Shown: positions 50,298 through 60,772, counted from the stretch's first letter. The stretch: 64,000 nucleotides of DNA from an uncultured Prevotellaceae bacterium (GCA_946415365.1 CAMKSE010000007.1:77566-141565); one strand, 5' to 3'. The notes: generated from the letters alone by a model not told the origin. A program made the numbers and translations.

Positions 50298-53153
50298 ATG
50301 AAAGAAGAGACAAGCATCAAAGTCTTCGGTGCACGCGTACATAACCTGAAAAACATCGACGTCACCATACCCCACCACTCCCTGACCGTCATTACCGGGC
50401 TCAGTGGTTCGGGCAAGTCAAGCCTGGCCTTCGACACAATCTTCGCCGAAGGGCAGCGCCGCTATATAGAAACTTTTTCGGCATACGCACGTAATTTCCT
50501 CGGAGGCATGGAACGGCCGGACGTGGACAAGATCACCGGTCTGTCGCCCGTCATCAGCATAGAACAGAAGACCACTAACAAGAACCCCAGGTCCACCGTG
50601 GGCACTACCACAGAGATCTACGACTATCTGAGACTGCTCTTCGCACGTGCCGGCAGGGCATACAGCTATGCCACCGGTGAGGAGATGGTGAGATACACGG
50701 AGGAGAAAGTGCTCGACATGATCACACACAACTATGCCGGTCACCGAATCTATATCCTTGCCCCATTGGTGCGCAGTCGTAAGGGTCATTATCGTGAACT
50801 CTTCGAGTCGATGCGACGCAAAGGCTATCTGAACATCCGTGTGGACGGGGAGATGATGGAACTGACACGGGGCATGAAGGTGGACCGATATAAGAACCAC
50901 GACATCGAGGTGGTAGTAGATAAGGGCATCGCAGAAGACTCAGAACGTCTTAGGAAAAGCGTCAGCATCGCCATGAAAGAGAGTGAAGGACTGATTATGA
51001 TCTTAGACAAAGACACGGGCAGCATCAAGCATTATTCCAAACGACTGATGTGCCCAACAACTGGCATAAGTTACTCTGACCCAGCGCCTAACAACTTCTC
51101 ATTCAACTCTCCTCAAGGGGCTTGTCCTCATTGTAAAGGTCTCGGAGTTATCAACCAGATAGACCTTGAGAAAGTCATCCCAGACCGTAGTCAGAATATC
51201 TATAACGGCGGTATTGTACCCCTCGGGAAATACAAGAACCAAATGATATTCTGGCAGGTGGAAGCCATCCTCAAGAAGTACGACTGTGACCTGAAGACAC
51301 CAATCTCCGAACTTCCTGACGATGCGATGAGAGAGGTCTTATACGGCTCGCTCGAGAACGTGCGCATAGACAAGGAGATCGTACATACCACCAGCGACTA
51401 CTTCGTCACCTTCGACGGTATCATCAAGTACCTACGCAACGTGATGGACAACGACGACTCCGCCTCCGGACAACGATGGGCGGACCAGTTCCTCGCCGAG
51501 TGCGAGTGTCAGGAGTGTCACGGACAACGTCTGAACCGTGAGGCTCTTTCCTATCGCATCTGGGACAAGAACATCGCTGAACTCGCCACTATGGACATCA
51601 GCGAGTTGCGGGAGTGGCTCGACCATGTGGAGGACCACCTCGACAGCCAACAAAGGATAATCGCCACCGAGATTCTCAAGGAGATACGTACACGTCTCGA
51701 CTTTCTGCTCGAGGTCGGCCTTGACTACCTCTCCCTCAACCGCCAGTCGGCATCACTCTCCGGTGGAGAGAGTCAGCGTATACGGCTCGCAACACAAATA
51801 GGATCGCAGCTCGTGAACGTGCTGTACATCCTCGACGAGCCCTCCATCGGCCTACATCAGCGAGACAATCAGCGTCTCATCAACTCCCTGAAGCAACTGC
51901 GCGACCTCGGTAACACCGTCATTGTGGTGGAGCATGACGAGGACATGATGCGCCATGCCGACTGGATCATCGACATCGGACCAAAAGCCGGACGTAAGGG
52001 AGGAGAGGTTGTCTTCCAAGGTACCCCTGAAGAATTGCTTAAGTCTGATACCCTCACAGCACAGTACCTGAGTGGCAAGCTGACAGTTGATGACGCTGAT
52101 GGTTCAAAAAGGCAAGCCATCCAATCACCTGTCAACGTCATCAAGCTATCCGGCTGTTCCGGTAATAACCTCAAGCATATCGACGTGGCGTTTCCCCTCG
52201 GCAGGCTCATCCTCGTCACAGGCGTCAGCGGCTCTGGCAAGTCCACACTCATCAACGAGACGCTGCAGCCCATTCTCTCGCAGCACTTCTACCGCTCACT
52301 CAAGCGCCCGATGCCATACGACAGCATAGAGGGACTTGAGCATATCGACAAGGTGGTCTGCGTCGATCAGAGCCCCATCGGTCGTACGCCCCGCTCCAAC
52401 CCCGCCACATATACCGGCGTGTTCGCCGACATACGATCCCTTTTCGTCAACCTCCCTGAGGCCAAGATCCGGGGCTATAAGCCTGGCCGGTTCTCATTCA
52501 ATGTCAAGGGCGGACGCTGCGAAACCTGTGGCGGTAACGGCTATAAGACCATAGAGATGAACTTCCTGCCCGACATACAGGTGCCCTGTGAGGTGTGTCA
52601 CGGCAAACGTTACAATCGTGAGACACTCGAGGTGAGATATAAGGGAAAGTCGATTGCCGACGTGCTCGACATGACCATCAACCAGGCCGTGGAATTCTTT
52701 GAGAACGTGCCCGACATCCTCCGTAAGATCAAGACCATACAGGATGTGGGACTCGGCTACATCAAGGTGGGGCAGCCCTCCACCACCCTCTCAGGCGGTG
52801 AGAGCCAGCGAATCAAACTGGCCGCAGAGCTCTCGAAGAAAGATACAGGAAAGACCATGTACATCCTCGATGAACCTACCACTGGCCTGCACTTCGAGGA
52901 TATCCGCATTCTGATGCAGGTGTTGCGGAAGCTCGTGGACAGAGGAAATACGGTGATTATCATCGAGCACAACCTCGACGTGATCCGTCAGGCTGACTGG
53001 ATCATAGACATGGGGCCGGAGGGCGGTCGTAACGGCGGCCAAATCCTCTCAGAAGGTACCCCCGAAGAGGTGGCAAAAAGCAAGAAAGGCTATACCCCGC
53101 AGTTTATAGCAGCGGTTCTGGAAGGTCACATCCGCGACAAAAACGGTGAATGA
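50298..53153 (+). CDS. uvrA: UvrABC system protein A
   Basis: This 951-residue DNA-damage recognition ATPase has two ABC modules: GLSGSGKSSLAFDTIFAEGQ as the first Walker A, GVSGSGKSTLINE as the second, and two signature sequences (SLSGGESQRIRLA, TLSGGESQRIKLA). The zinc motifs are CPHCKGLG with its pair, and CETCGGNG with CEVCHGKRYN. The size is normal. UvrA loads UvrB on damaged DNA for nucleotide excision repair. The ATG at 50298 is the beginning of the conserved region; an in-frame ATG at 50256 lies inside the upstream gene. The 3' end overlaps guanine deaminase on the opposite strand by 50 bases. Confidence 0.98.
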   Translation: MKEETSIKVFGARVHNLKNIDVTIPHHSLTVITGLSGSGKSSLAFDTIFAEGQRRYIETFSAYARNFLGGMERPDVDKITGLSPVISIEQKTTNKNPRSTVGTTTEIYDYLRLLFARAGRAYSYATGEEMVRYTEEKVLDMITHNYAGHRIYILAPLVRSRKGHYRELFESMRRKGYLNIRVDGEMMELTRGMKVDRYKNHDIEVVVDKGIAEDSERLRKSVSIAMKESEGLIMILDKDTGSIKHYSKRLMCPTTGISYSDPAPNNFSFNSPQGACPHCKGLGVINQIDLEKVIPDRSQNIYNGGIVPLGKYKNQMIFWQVEAILKKYDCDLKTPISELPDDAMREVLYGSLENVRIDKEIVHTTSDYFVTFDGIIKYLRNVMDNDDSASGQRWADQFLAECECQECHGQRLNREALSYRIWDKNIAELATMDISELREWLDHVEDHLDSQQRIIATEILKEIRTRLDFLLEVGLDYLSLNRQSASLSGGESQRIRLATQIGSQLVNVLYILDEPSIGLHQRDNQRLINSLKQLRDLGNTVIVVEHDEDMMRHADWIIDIGPKAGRKGGEVVFQGTPEELLKSDTLTAQYLSGKLTVDDADGSKRQAIQSPVNVIKLSGCSGNNLKHIDVAFPLGRLILVTGVSGSGKSTLINETLQPILSQHFYRSLKRPMPYDSIEGLEHIDKVVCVDQSPIGRTPRSNPATYTGVFADIRSLFVNLPEAKIRGYKPGRFSFNVKGGRCETCGGNGYKTIEMNFLPDIQVPCEVCHGKRYNRETLEVRYKGKSIADVLDMTINQAVEFFENVPDILRKIKTIQDVGLGYIKVGQPSTTLSGGESQRIKLAAELSKKDTGKTMYILDEPTTGLHFEDIRILMQVLRKLVDRGNTVIIIEHNLDVIRQADWIIDMGPEGGRNGGQILSEGTPEEVAKSKKGYTPQFIAAVLEGHIRDKNGE

Positions 53154-54375
53154 TCTGGCGGTCGTCACCCAGATAGACATAGCGCTCCAAACGCTGGAGC
53201 AGCGAGTAGTTGTCGTGGTTCAGATCGCTATCATCGATAACCAGTGCATCAAATTCATAGCCGTGTTCAAAGCTACCCACACGGCCAAAGAACCTGCCGG
53301 CTGACTTCGTGGCTAGCCAGAAGGCCTCGGAGAGCGTGAGGAACGGCTTGGAGTGGTCACGCTGATAGACCGCCTTACTCACCTGAATGGCAAACACCAT
53401 CATACGGAAGATATTCAGATCGTGGCCGCCGCTGATGTCGCTGCCAAGACCTACGGGAACGTCCTCTTCGATGAACGTACGGATTGGTGCCAGGCCAGAG
53501 GCGATGTTCAGGTTCGACGTGGGGCAATGAGCAACCATCACCCCTCGGCGCTTCATCAGTTCCAATTCCTCCCCGGCAGTCCATACGCAGTGGGCCATCA
53601 CAGTAGGCGTCTGTCCGAACAGTCCGTAGCGATCATAGGCGTCGCCATAGCTGGTGCTTTCTTTCTCGAGCGACTGCACCCAAGCTATCTCGGAAGTATT
53701 CTCAGAGAGATGTGACTGCACGGGCAGACCGTATTGGGCAGCCAACTCGCCACAGGCCTTCAGCATGTCTGGCGTACACGACGGTACGAAGCGCGGGGTG
53801 ATGATAGGACGCACCAGCCCATCAGGACTGTTGAATTCTGAAATAAGCGCCTCTGTGCCGCTTACCATCTCATCCACAGACTCAATAAGGCCATCAGGAC
53901 AATTGCGGTTCATGGCTACCTTTCCCACCAAGGCACCCATGCCGGCCTCCTGGAAGAGGTGCATGAGCAGACGGGTGCTCTCAGTATGAACGGTAGCGAA
54001 GACACAGGCCCGCATGGTACCGAAGCGCCATAGGTCGCGAACAAAGCGGCTGTACATCCGACGGGCATAGGCTTCGTCGGTATATTTCATCTCCTCCGGA
54101 AAGGTGTAGTTCTCGAGCCACGGCAGCAGTTCCAGGTCCATGGCAATCCCTTGGTTGCGGTACTGCGAAGCATGCACGTGCATATCGTTCATGGCGGGAA
54201 TAAGCAGACAGTCACCGAAATCGGTAACCTCTGCCCCCTCACAACCAAGCGAGGACAGGTTGGCGGCAACACCTGCCACCACCCCGTCCTCGACGGCTAT
54301 ATAGCCATTCTCCAATACTTCGAACCGGCTGCGTTCAGGGGTAAAAAGAATATGAGCCTTGTAAACCTTCCTCAC
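53104..54375 (-). CDS. guaD: Guanine deaminase (amidohydrolase)
   Basis: This 423-residue amidohydrolase converts guanine to xanthine. Zinc ligands and catalytic motifs are NDMHVHASQYRNQG, SHLSENTSEIAW, VMAHCVWT, HCPTSNLNI and GLGSDISGGH; the layout matches bacterial GuaD and related chlorohydrolases. The start is probably GTG at 54375 (VRKVYKAHILFTPE), which overlaps the nuoN stop (GTGA). An in-frame TTG at 54408 would lie inside nuoN. It is therefore likely the last gene on the nuo transcript, an unusual place for a purine catabolism gene. Other possible substrates include N-formyl or chloro-heterocycles. Confidence 0.87.
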   Translation of the reverse strand: MRKVYKAHILFTPERSRFEVLENGYIAVEDGVVAGVAANLSSLGCEGAEVTDFGDCLLIPAMNDMHVHASQYRNQGIAMDLELLPWLENYTFPEEMKYTDEAYARRMYSRFVRDLWRFGTMRACVFATVHTESTRLLMHLFQEAGMGALVGKVAMNRNCPDGLIESVDEMVSGTEALISEFNSPDGLVRPIITPRFVPSCTPDMLKACGELAAQYGLPVQSHLSENTSEIAWVQSLEKESTSYGDAYDRYGLFGQTPTVMAHCVWTAGEELELMKRRGVMVAHCPTSNLNIASGLAPIRTFIEEDVPVGLGSDISGGHDLNIFRMMVFAIQVSKAVYQRDHSKPFLTLSEAFWLATKSAGRFFGRVGSFEHGYEFDALVIDDSDLNHDNYSLLQRLERYVYLGDDRQIIHRFCRGCDLPEPLL

Positions 54376-55811
54376 AGCCCTGCAGCAGCAATCCAGTGAT
54401 AGATACAACTCATGATACCGAAGAGGGCGATGCCAACAGTGCAGACGGCAAGGGCTGTCTTGGTGTTGCGGTCGCTCTCGAAGGTCGGCAGTGGCGTATC
54501 GGTCTTCGTAATATACATAGCCTTGACGATCAGCAGATAGTAATAGAGTGAGATGACCGTGTTGACCAGTGCGATAAAGACCACAAAGTAGGCAGCTGCA
54601 CTACCCTGCTCTGCTGCGGCCATGAACACGAAGAACTTCGAGAACATGCCTGCGAAGGGCGGGATGCCTGCCAGTGAGAAAAGGGCGAGCGTCATGAGGA
54701 ACGACAATTTCGGGTTCGTCTGATAGAAGCCGTTATAGGCAGCCATGTCCGTACGTCCGCCATTCTCCTGCTCCACCACGTTGATGACGGTAAAGACAGC
54801 CATATTGGCCACAATATAGACGAGCACGTAGTACGACAGTGCTGCCACACCCATCTGAGAGTTACCCACCACGGCAAGCATGATATATCCAGCCTGTGAG
54901 ATCGATGAGAAGGCCATGAACCGCTTGAGCTCCGACTGACGGATGGCGAAGAGGTTAGCCACTGTGATGGAGAGCACGATGACGATATAAAGCAGGTACT
55001 CCCAATAATAGACCAGAGGCTGGAACACCTTCATCAAGATGATGCACAGTGTCAGAGCTGCTGCACCCTTGGAGATAACACTTAGATAACCCGTCACCGG
55101 CGTGGGTGCTCCTTCGTAGGTGTCGGCCGTCCAGAAGTGGAAGGGCACGAGCGATATCTTGAAACCAAGACCGCTGAAGAAGAACACCAGACCCATGATG
55201 GCAAGAGGCGAAACGGTAATTGTGGCTGCCACGTCATCGAAGTAGAGCGTACCAACGGCAGCATAGATGAACGAGATGCCATAGAGCATCACACCACTGG
55301 AGAATGTTGCCACGAGGATATACTTGGCGGCACCCTCTGCTGAATTCTGCTTCCACTTGTCGAGTGCCACCATACAGGCAAGGGGCACAGAGGCTGTCTC
55401 CAGTCCGAGGAAGAACAGCAGGAAGTTACCGCTTGACATCATGATAAACATACCAAGCAGAGTGGACAGGAGGAGCATGTAGAACTCACCCTGCAGGCGC
55501 TGCATCTTCTCTGACTCCAACCACGGTTGGGACATGAGAACCACGATAAGCGAGCCCAAGGTGAGGATGGTCTTCATCACGTTAACCGCCTTGGAGGTAA
55601 CATACAGGCCTCCAAACGCAGACACCGGCTCTGTACCTGAGGCAGCTGCCAGCAGCACAAGCGCGCCCAACAGCATGACGCCCGTCAGTTTACTCAGAAG
55701 AGCGTTCTTACGGGCACTCTTACAGAAGACGAAGTCTCCGATGAAGACAGCTATCAGAATGGCCACGAGGACTGCCTCGGGCACCATTTTAAGAAATTCA
55801 CTATAATTCAT
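54372..55811 (-). CDS. nuoN: NADH-quinone oxidoreductase subunit N
   Basis: This 479-residue antiporter-like subunit of complex I has about 14 membrane helices. It has a proton channel Glu early, Lys residues in the discontinuous helices, and typical stretches such as FFSGLGFKISLVPFHFWTAD, AFSSISQAGYIMLAVVGNSQ and LFSLAGIPPFAGMFSKF. It follows nuoM by 18 bases. The last subunit gene in the operon; the following gene is guaD, not nuoE/F/G. Confidence 0.96.
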   Translation of the reverse strand: MNYSEFLKMVPEAVLVAILIAVFIGDFVFCKSARKNALLSKLTGVMLLGALVLLAAASGTEPVSAFGGLYVTSKAVNVMKTILTLGSLIVVLMSQPWLESEKMQRLQGEFYMLLLSTLLGMFIMMSSGNFLLFFLGLETASVPLACMVALDKWKQNSAEGAAKYILVATFSSGVMLYGISFIYAAVGTLYFDDVAATITVSPLAIMGLVFFFSGLGFKISLVPFHFWTADTYEGAPTPVTGYLSVISKGAAALTLCIILMKVFQPLVYYWEYLLYIVIVLSITVANLFAIRQSELKRFMAFSSISQAGYIMLAVVGNSQMGVAALSYYVLVYIVANMAVFTVINVVEQENGGRTDMAAYNGFYQTNPKLSFLMTLALFSLAGIPPFAGMFSKFFVFMAAAEQGSAAAYFVVFIALVNTVISLYYYLLIVKAMYITKTDTPLPTFESDRNTKTALAVCTVGIALFGIMSCIYHWIAAAGL

Positions 55812-55829
55812 ATCTTACGTCCTCCTTCT

Positions 55830-57350
55830 TTACATTACACCAATAGAATGAAGTATCGAACCGGCAGCAGGCGAGATCATATCGCTGAACAAGAACGGTG
55901 CACAACCAAGGCCTGCCACACAGAAGATAAGGCAGATGACGGCAACACGTTCGTCCCATGTAGCGTCGGTCAGCTCGAGATAGTGCTTATTCTCCACTTC
56001 ACCATAGAGGATCTTACCGACAACACGCAGGATATAGACTGCCGTGACAACAATCGACGTACAGGCGATAATCGTGGCCACCATACGGAACGACTCACTG
56101 GGGTCGCCAATGAGCGGCTTCGCACTAAACGAACCTACAAAGATGGTCATCTCAGCGATGAAGCCCGAGAAGCCAGGCAGGCCGAGGTTGGCGAGACCGG
56201 CAATCACATAACCCACTGCAAGGAAAGGCATAATCTTCATCAAACCGGCCAGTTCGCGGATATCACGGGTGTGTGTACGACCGTAGATCATACCAATGAG
56301 GGCAAAGAAGAGAGCCGTCATCAGACCGTGGGAAAGCATCTGAAGAATGGCACCTGTCACAGCTGTCTGGGTCATCATCAAGAGGGCAAAGAGCACCAGT
56401 CCGCAGTGTGACACCGACGAGTATGCATTAATATACTTCAAGTCGGTCTGTACGCAAGCGCTCAAGGCACCGTAGACAACGGAGATCGTGGTGAGGATCA
56501 GGAAGATCCACGAGAGATCCTGCGCTGCATCAGGCAATAGGTACATGGCCACACGGAAACAGCCATAGCCTCCCAGTTTCATCAACACACCAGCATGGAG
56601 CATAGACACAGCCGTTGGTGCAGAAGCATGACCGTCGGGTGACCATGTGTGGAACGGGAACAGGGCTCCCAGCACACCGAAACCGATGAAGATGAACGGG
56701 AAGAAGATATTCTGTATCCAGCCTGGGATGGCATGGGCAGCAGCAATCGCCGTCAATTCAAAGGTATAGTTACCGCTATACTGACCATTGAAGAAGTAGA
56801 TGCCCAGCAGACCGAGAATCAACAGGGCCGAACCTCCCATCAGCATCAGCGTCAGCTTCATGGCTGAGTACTCCTTATGACCAGAACCCCAAACACCAAT
56901 CAACAAGTACATCGGGATGAGGGCCACCTCGTAGAACATGAACATCGTGAAGAGGTCTGTCGAGATGAAGAATCCGAACACACCCGTCGAGAGCAGCGTG
57001 AACCAGAGGAAATACTCCTTCGTCAGCGGCTTCAACTGCCACGAGGCGAACGTTCCCGTGAACACGATAATGCTCGAGAGGAGCAACATGACCACAGAGA
57101 TACCGTCTACACCCACCGAATAGGAGATGTTCAACGGCTCGAACCAGGGCACACTATAGGTGAGCAGCATCTCGGCAGTATTACCAGCCGAACGCTCCTG
57201 GAGGAAATATATCGTCAGCCAGATGGAAAGGGCAAGCAGACAAGAGGAGCCTGCCACCATCACACCACGTACCTGATTGAGATTCTTGGCAAGCCACAAT
57301 CCCAATAGCATCAGGGCGGGAATCAATACGAAAACACTTAATATACTCAT
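55830..57350 (-). CDS. nuoM: NADH-quinone oxidoreductase subunit M
   Basis: This 506-residue antiporter-like membrane subunit has about 14 helices, with LFTMFMFYEVALIPMYLLIG (the essential Glu), GALFPFHTWSPDGHASAPTA and NAYSSVSHCGLVLFALLMMT. It pumps protons as part of the membrane arm. It starts 6 bases after the nuoL stop. Length and order of motifs are standard. Confidence 0.97.
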   Translation of the reverse strand: MSILSVFVLIPALMLLGLWLAKNLNQVRGVMVAGSSCLLALSIWLTIYFLQERSAGNTAEMLLTYSVPWFEPLNISYSVGVDGISVVMLLLSSIIVFTGTFASWQLKPLTKEYFLWFTLLSTGVFGFFISTDLFTMFMFYEVALIPMYLLIGVWGSGHKEYSAMKLTLMLMGGSALLILGLLGIYFFNGQYSGNYTFELTAIAAAHAIPGWIQNIFFPFIFIGFGVLGALFPFHTWSPDGHASAPTAVSMLHAGVLMKLGGYGCFRVAMYLLPDAAQDLSWIFLILTTISVVYGALSACVQTDLKYINAYSSVSHCGLVLFALLMMTQTAVTGAILQMLSHGLMTALFFALIGMIYGRTHTRDIRELAGLMKIMPFLAVGYVIAGLANLGLPGFSGFIAEMTIFVGSFSAKPLIGDPSESFRMVATIIACTSIVVTAVYILRVVGKILYGEVENKHYLELTDATWDERVAVICLIFCVAGLGCAPFLFSDMISPAAGSILHSIGVM

Positions 57351-57356
57351 ATTACT

Positions 57357-59351
57357 TTAGATGCATAAAAGGATTAATGTTAATGCCACCGTACCGGTGA
57401 GGAACCAAACGGCATACTGACGAACATCGCCACTCTGCCAGGGACGCATACTCTCGCCCGCCTCGTTGGCCCCCCAGGCCAGGAAGTTGAAGGTGCCGTC
57501 GACCACATGACGGTCGAACCAGGCAATCGGCGTAGAGACACAGCGGAAGATGATACGATGAGTGACATACTGCCAGATCTCATCCTGATAGAAACGCTTG
57601 TAGGCTGCACGGTGCAACTTCGGGAACGTCTTGTACAGACGGTCGGCAATCGGCTGACTTTCACCTTTATATATATAGGTAGCCAGACAGATGCTCAGGA
57701 TGGCAATCACCGTAGAGGTGAGAGCGATCGTCGTGTCGAAGTGGATGGTATAGTCCTTACCACTGGCAGTAACGAACTGTCCGAAGGAACCGCCCCAACC
57801 TGCGAAGCCCGCAATGGTGGAGTAGATACCAACGACCATCGTGATCACACAGAGCACAATCAAGGGCACCGTCATCGTCAGCGGAGCCTCATGGGGCGTA
57901 TGGTGCGCATGGGCTTCCTTATTCTCCGTACCCCAGAAGATGCCATAGTACAGACGGAACATGTAGAAGGCAGTCATAGCAGCGATACCCGTCATAATCC
58001 AACCCACCACCGGACTGTACTGGAAACATGCGGAGATGATCTCATCCTTCGAACTGAAGCCTGAGAAGAACGGGATACCCGCGATAGCCAGACAGGAAAT
58101 CAGGAAGGTGATATGGGTGACAGGCATATACTTGCGCAGTCCTCCCATCAGTGCCATCTCGTTGGAGTGGACGGCATGGATGATGCATCCGGCACCGAGG
58201 AACAGACATGCCTTGAACATGGCGTGGGTAAACAGATGGAACATCGAAGCCATGTAACCCAACTGTGCGTGGTCGTCGAACGGAGCCGCGCCATGACTGG
58301 GCAGACAAACACCCAAAGCCACCATCATAAAGGCAATCTGAGAGATGGTGGAGAATGCCAGCACACGCTTGATGTCGCTCTGGGCACAGGCCACGGCAGC
58401 AGCATAGAAAGCGGTGAACACACCCACCCACACCACGACGCTCAGCGTATGAGGTGCGAAATTAATCCACAGAGGGAACATACGTGCAATCTGGAACACA
58501 CCAGCCACCACCATCGTAGCCGCATGGATGAGAGCACTCACAGGCGTCGGACCCTCCATGGCATCTGGCAGCCAGATGTGCAACGGGAACATGGCAGACT
58601 TACCAGCACCACCGATGAACATCAGTACAAGGGCTGTCGGGATGATTAAGCCGCCGGCAGAGATGGCCTTGACGACATTACCGGAAATCAGCGGCGTCGT
58701 ACCCTCGCCCATCACCACCTCCATGCCATGACCGGCGAAGGAGAAGCTGAACGAGTCGGTGTAATAGCCGAACATCAAGATACCGATGAGGAAGAACATA
58801 TCAGCGAAGCGCGTCACAATGAAAGCCTTCTTAGAGGCTGCGATGGCAGGCTTCAGAGGATAGTAGAACCCGATGAGCAGATAGGACGACACACCCACGA
58901 GCTCCCAAAACATATACATCTGGAAGATGTTCGTGGCGAGCACCAGTCCCAACATCGACATGGAGAAAAGGCTCAGGAACGCGTAGTAGCGCTGGAAGCC
59001 CTTTTCACCGTGCATGTAGCCGAAGGAATAGATATGAACCATCAGCGACACGGTGGAGATCACAATCAGCATCATCACGCTGATGGGATCGAGCAGGATG
59101 CCCATATCGAAATGCAAATTGCCCAACGGCAACCATGTGAAATTATACGGAACAAACGTCTGCCAGGTGTCGTTCACACGGTCGGCCGTGAAGTACTGGA
59201 AGGCCGTGATGTACGACAGCAGCGTGACGATACCGAGCGAGCAGGTTCCTATGAGACCTGCCGTCTTGTGTTGCATCTTCATGCCAGCCAGTCCAAGAAC
59301 TATGAACGACAGCAGCGGCAGAAGCATGATAAATATCGTGTAACTATACAT
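57357..59351 (-). CDS. nuoL: NADH-quinone oxidoreductase subunit L
   Basis: This 664-residue distal antiporter-like subunit has about 16 helices and the long lateral helix at its C-terminus. Conserved parts include FQMYMFWELVGVSSYLLIGF (essential Glu), GKSAMFPLHIWLPDAMEGPT and PVSALIHAATMVVAGVFQIA. The ATG at 59351 is preferred to the in-frame TTG at 59360. A 37-base spacer with a 7-base repeat separates it from nuoK, unlike the tight spacing of nuoI, nuoJ and nuoK. Confidence 0.97.
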   Translation of the reverse strand: MYSYTIFIMLLPLLSFIVLGLAGMKMQHKTAGLIGTCSLGIVTLLSYITAFQYFTADRVNDTWQTFVPYNFTWLPLGNLHFDMGILLDPISVMMLIVISTVSLMVHIYSFGYMHGEKGFQRYYAFLSLFSMSMLGLVLATNIFQMYMFWELVGVSSYLLIGFYYPLKPAIAASKKAFIVTRFADMFFLIGILMFGYYTDSFSFSFAGHGMEVVMGEGTTPLISGNVVKAISAGGLIIPTALVLMFIGGAGKSAMFPLHIWLPDAMEGPTPVSALIHAATMVVAGVFQIARMFPLWINFAPHTLSVVVWVGVFTAFYAAAVACAQSDIKRVLAFSTISQIAFMMVALGVCLPSHGAAPFDDHAQLGYMASMFHLFTHAMFKACLFLGAGCIIHAVHSNEMALMGGLRKYMPVTHITFLISCLAIAGIPFFSGFSSKDEIISACFQYSPVVGWIMTGIAAMTAFYMFRLYYGIFWGTENKEAHAHHTPHEAPLTMTVPLIVLCVITMVVGIYSTIAGFAGWGGSFGQFVTASGKDYTIHFDTTIALTSTVIAILSICLATYIYKGESQPIADRLYKTFPKLHRAAYKRFYQDEIWQYVTHRIIFRCVSTPIAWFDRHVVDGTFNFLAWGANEAGESMRPWQSGDVRQYAVWFLTGTVALTLILLCI

Positions 59352-59388
59352 AATTATCAATTTTCAATGATCAATTTTCAATTTACTA
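59352..59388 (-). repeat. 7-base repeat array in the nuoK-nuoL spacer
   Basis: On the coding strand ATTGAAA, ATTGATC, ATTGAAA and ATTGATA follow each other. It is the only content of this spacer. Confidence 0.65.
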
Positions 59389-59697
59389 CTATCGTTTCAT
59401 ATTCCGGATACTGTCAACACTGTCGCTGTTGAAGTTACGGTACACATTGATGATGATAGCGATGGCAACAGCCGTCTCCGCTGCAGCCACACCGATACCA
59501 AAGAGCGACATGAAAAATCCCTCCAGCTGTCCGGGGAACAGCAGACGGTTGAAGGCTGCGAAGTTGATCTCCACAGCGTTGAGGATCAGTTCCACGGAGA
59601 TGAGCATAGCTATCAGGTTACGGCGTGAGACAAATCCATAAACGCCAATGAAGAACAGCAATGCGCTGAGAATAAAATAATATTGTACAGGTACCAT
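59389..59697 (-). CDS. nuoK: NADH-quinone oxidoreductase subunit K
   Basis: This 102-residue three-helix membrane subunit includes LIAMLISVELILNAVEINFA, with Glu 36 and Glu 43 of the proton path, and GVAAAETAVAIAIIIN in the third helix. It starts 3 bases after the nuoJ stop. Together with NuoH, J and A it forms the link between the Q site and the antiporter-like subunits. Confidence 0.96.
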   Translation of the reverse strand: MVPVQYYFILSALLFFIGVYGFVSRRNLIAMLISVELILNAVEINFAAFNRLLFPGQLEGFFMSLFGIGVAAAETAVAIAIIINVYRNFNSDSVDSIRNMKR

Positions 59698-59700
59698 AGC

Positions 59701-60219
59701 TTATTTCTCCTCCTTTCTTGCAATAGCCAAACCACCGATAATACACGCCAGCAAGAATACCGAGATGAGCTCGAAGGGGAGCACATACTGGTACTTGTCG
59801 GCACCGACGAGAGCCTTGCCGATAGTTGACATCGGCACCTCAACATCGGCCACCTGACAGGCGGCATACATAAACTGATTCTTCATGAGAACGGCACAGA
59901 CCACAAGCAGCCCGACGAGCGACAGAATCGCCCCGGCAGCCACGCGACTGACCTTCATCCGTTCCATCAAACCCTGTAGAGAGCGTCTGCCCACCAGTTG
60001 GATGGCGAAGACATAAAGCATCGTCACACCACCGGCATAGACCGATATCTGAGCAGCGCCAAGAAATGTATAGTCGAGCAGAAAATAAAGACCTGCCACG
60101 CCAAAGAGCACGAACAACAGGAATGTTGCAGCTCGCATGATACGCTTCGTCGTCACACACAACACGGCAGAACCGAGTATGACAACGGCGAGAATGATAA
60201 ACATTACATAATTTGCCAT
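59701..60219 (-). CDS. nuoJ: NADH-quinone oxidoreductase subunit J
   Basis: This 172-residue five-helix subunit has LFVLFGVAGLYFLLDYTFLG and AAQISVYAGGVTMLYVFAIQ, which includes the pi-bulge region, and it ends in a basic tail. It is 4 bases downstream of nuoI. Family length and position (between I and K) are standard. Confidence 0.95.
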   Translation of the reverse strand: MANYVMFIILAVVILGSAVLCVTTKRIMRAATFLLFVLFGVAGLYFLLDYTFLGAAQISVYAGGVTMLYVFAIQLVGRRSLQGLMERMKVSRVAAGAILSLVGLLVVCAVLMKNQFMYAACQVADVEVPMSTIGKALVGADKYQYVLPFELISVFLLACIIGGLAIARKEEK

Positions 60220-60223
60220 ATCG

Positions 60224-60769
60224 TTACTTCGTTTTGGTGTTAAACTTTCCGATCGTCAGTGGAGCACCTCCGTCAATGAGGTTAGGCAGCGAACCGCCTT
60301 TGTAGACCTCCACGTTCAGATGGAGCACCAACTTGGAACGGTCGAAGACTGCGTTCTCGAAATCGTTGGTAAACTCGATAGCGTCAAAGTTGCAGACGTT
60401 GGTACAGAGCTGGCAGAACATGCAGTCACCCAGGTCGTACTGATAGTCGTCGAGCACCTTCTTCTTCTTGCCTGTCTCAGGATCCTCGGCCATGTGGGCT
60501 GTAATCTTGATAGTCCCATTGGGACAGGCTTTCTCGCACAATGTACAAGCCGTACACTTGTAACTGCCGTCGTCGTTGCGCTTGAACGTCAGGCGTCCGC
60601 GATGACGAGCTGCCACATGGAGCGTGGTCTTGCGGTTCTCGGGATACTGCTCCGTACTCTTGTTGGTAAAGAAATCCTTGAAGTATTCCTTCCAGGAGGT
60701 CTTCATGCCAACGGCCAGTGTTTTGAGCCCGTGCCCGATTTCTCCGAAATATGATTTGTTATCTTCCAT
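60224..60769 (-). CDS. nuoI: NADH-quinone oxidoreductase subunit I
   Basis: This 181-residue peripheral-arm iron-sulfur subunit has two 4Fe-4S motifs (CTACTLCEKACPNGTI and CMFCQLCTNVCNFDAIEF), clusters N6a and N6b. The protein passes electrons from the redox arm to NuoB. It is separated from nuoH by 40 bases containing a 9-base CTAGT repeat. The C-terminus (residues 130-181) is family typical. Confidence 0.97.
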   Translation of the reverse strand: MEDNKSYFGEIGHGLKTLAVGMKTSWKEYFKDFFTNKSTEQYPENRKTTLHVAARHRGRLTFKRNDDGSYKCTACTLCEKACPNGTIKITAHMAEDPETGKKKKVLDDYQYDLGDCMFCQLCTNVCNFDAIEFTNDFENAVFDRSKLVLHLNVEVYKGGSLPNLIDGGAPLTIGKFNTKTK

Positions 60770-60772
60770 ATT

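Noticed and set aside
58728..59432. Open frame of 234 codons opposite nuoL
   Set aside because: Antisense to conserved nuoL, with a Gln/His/Glu-rich composition typical of shadows.
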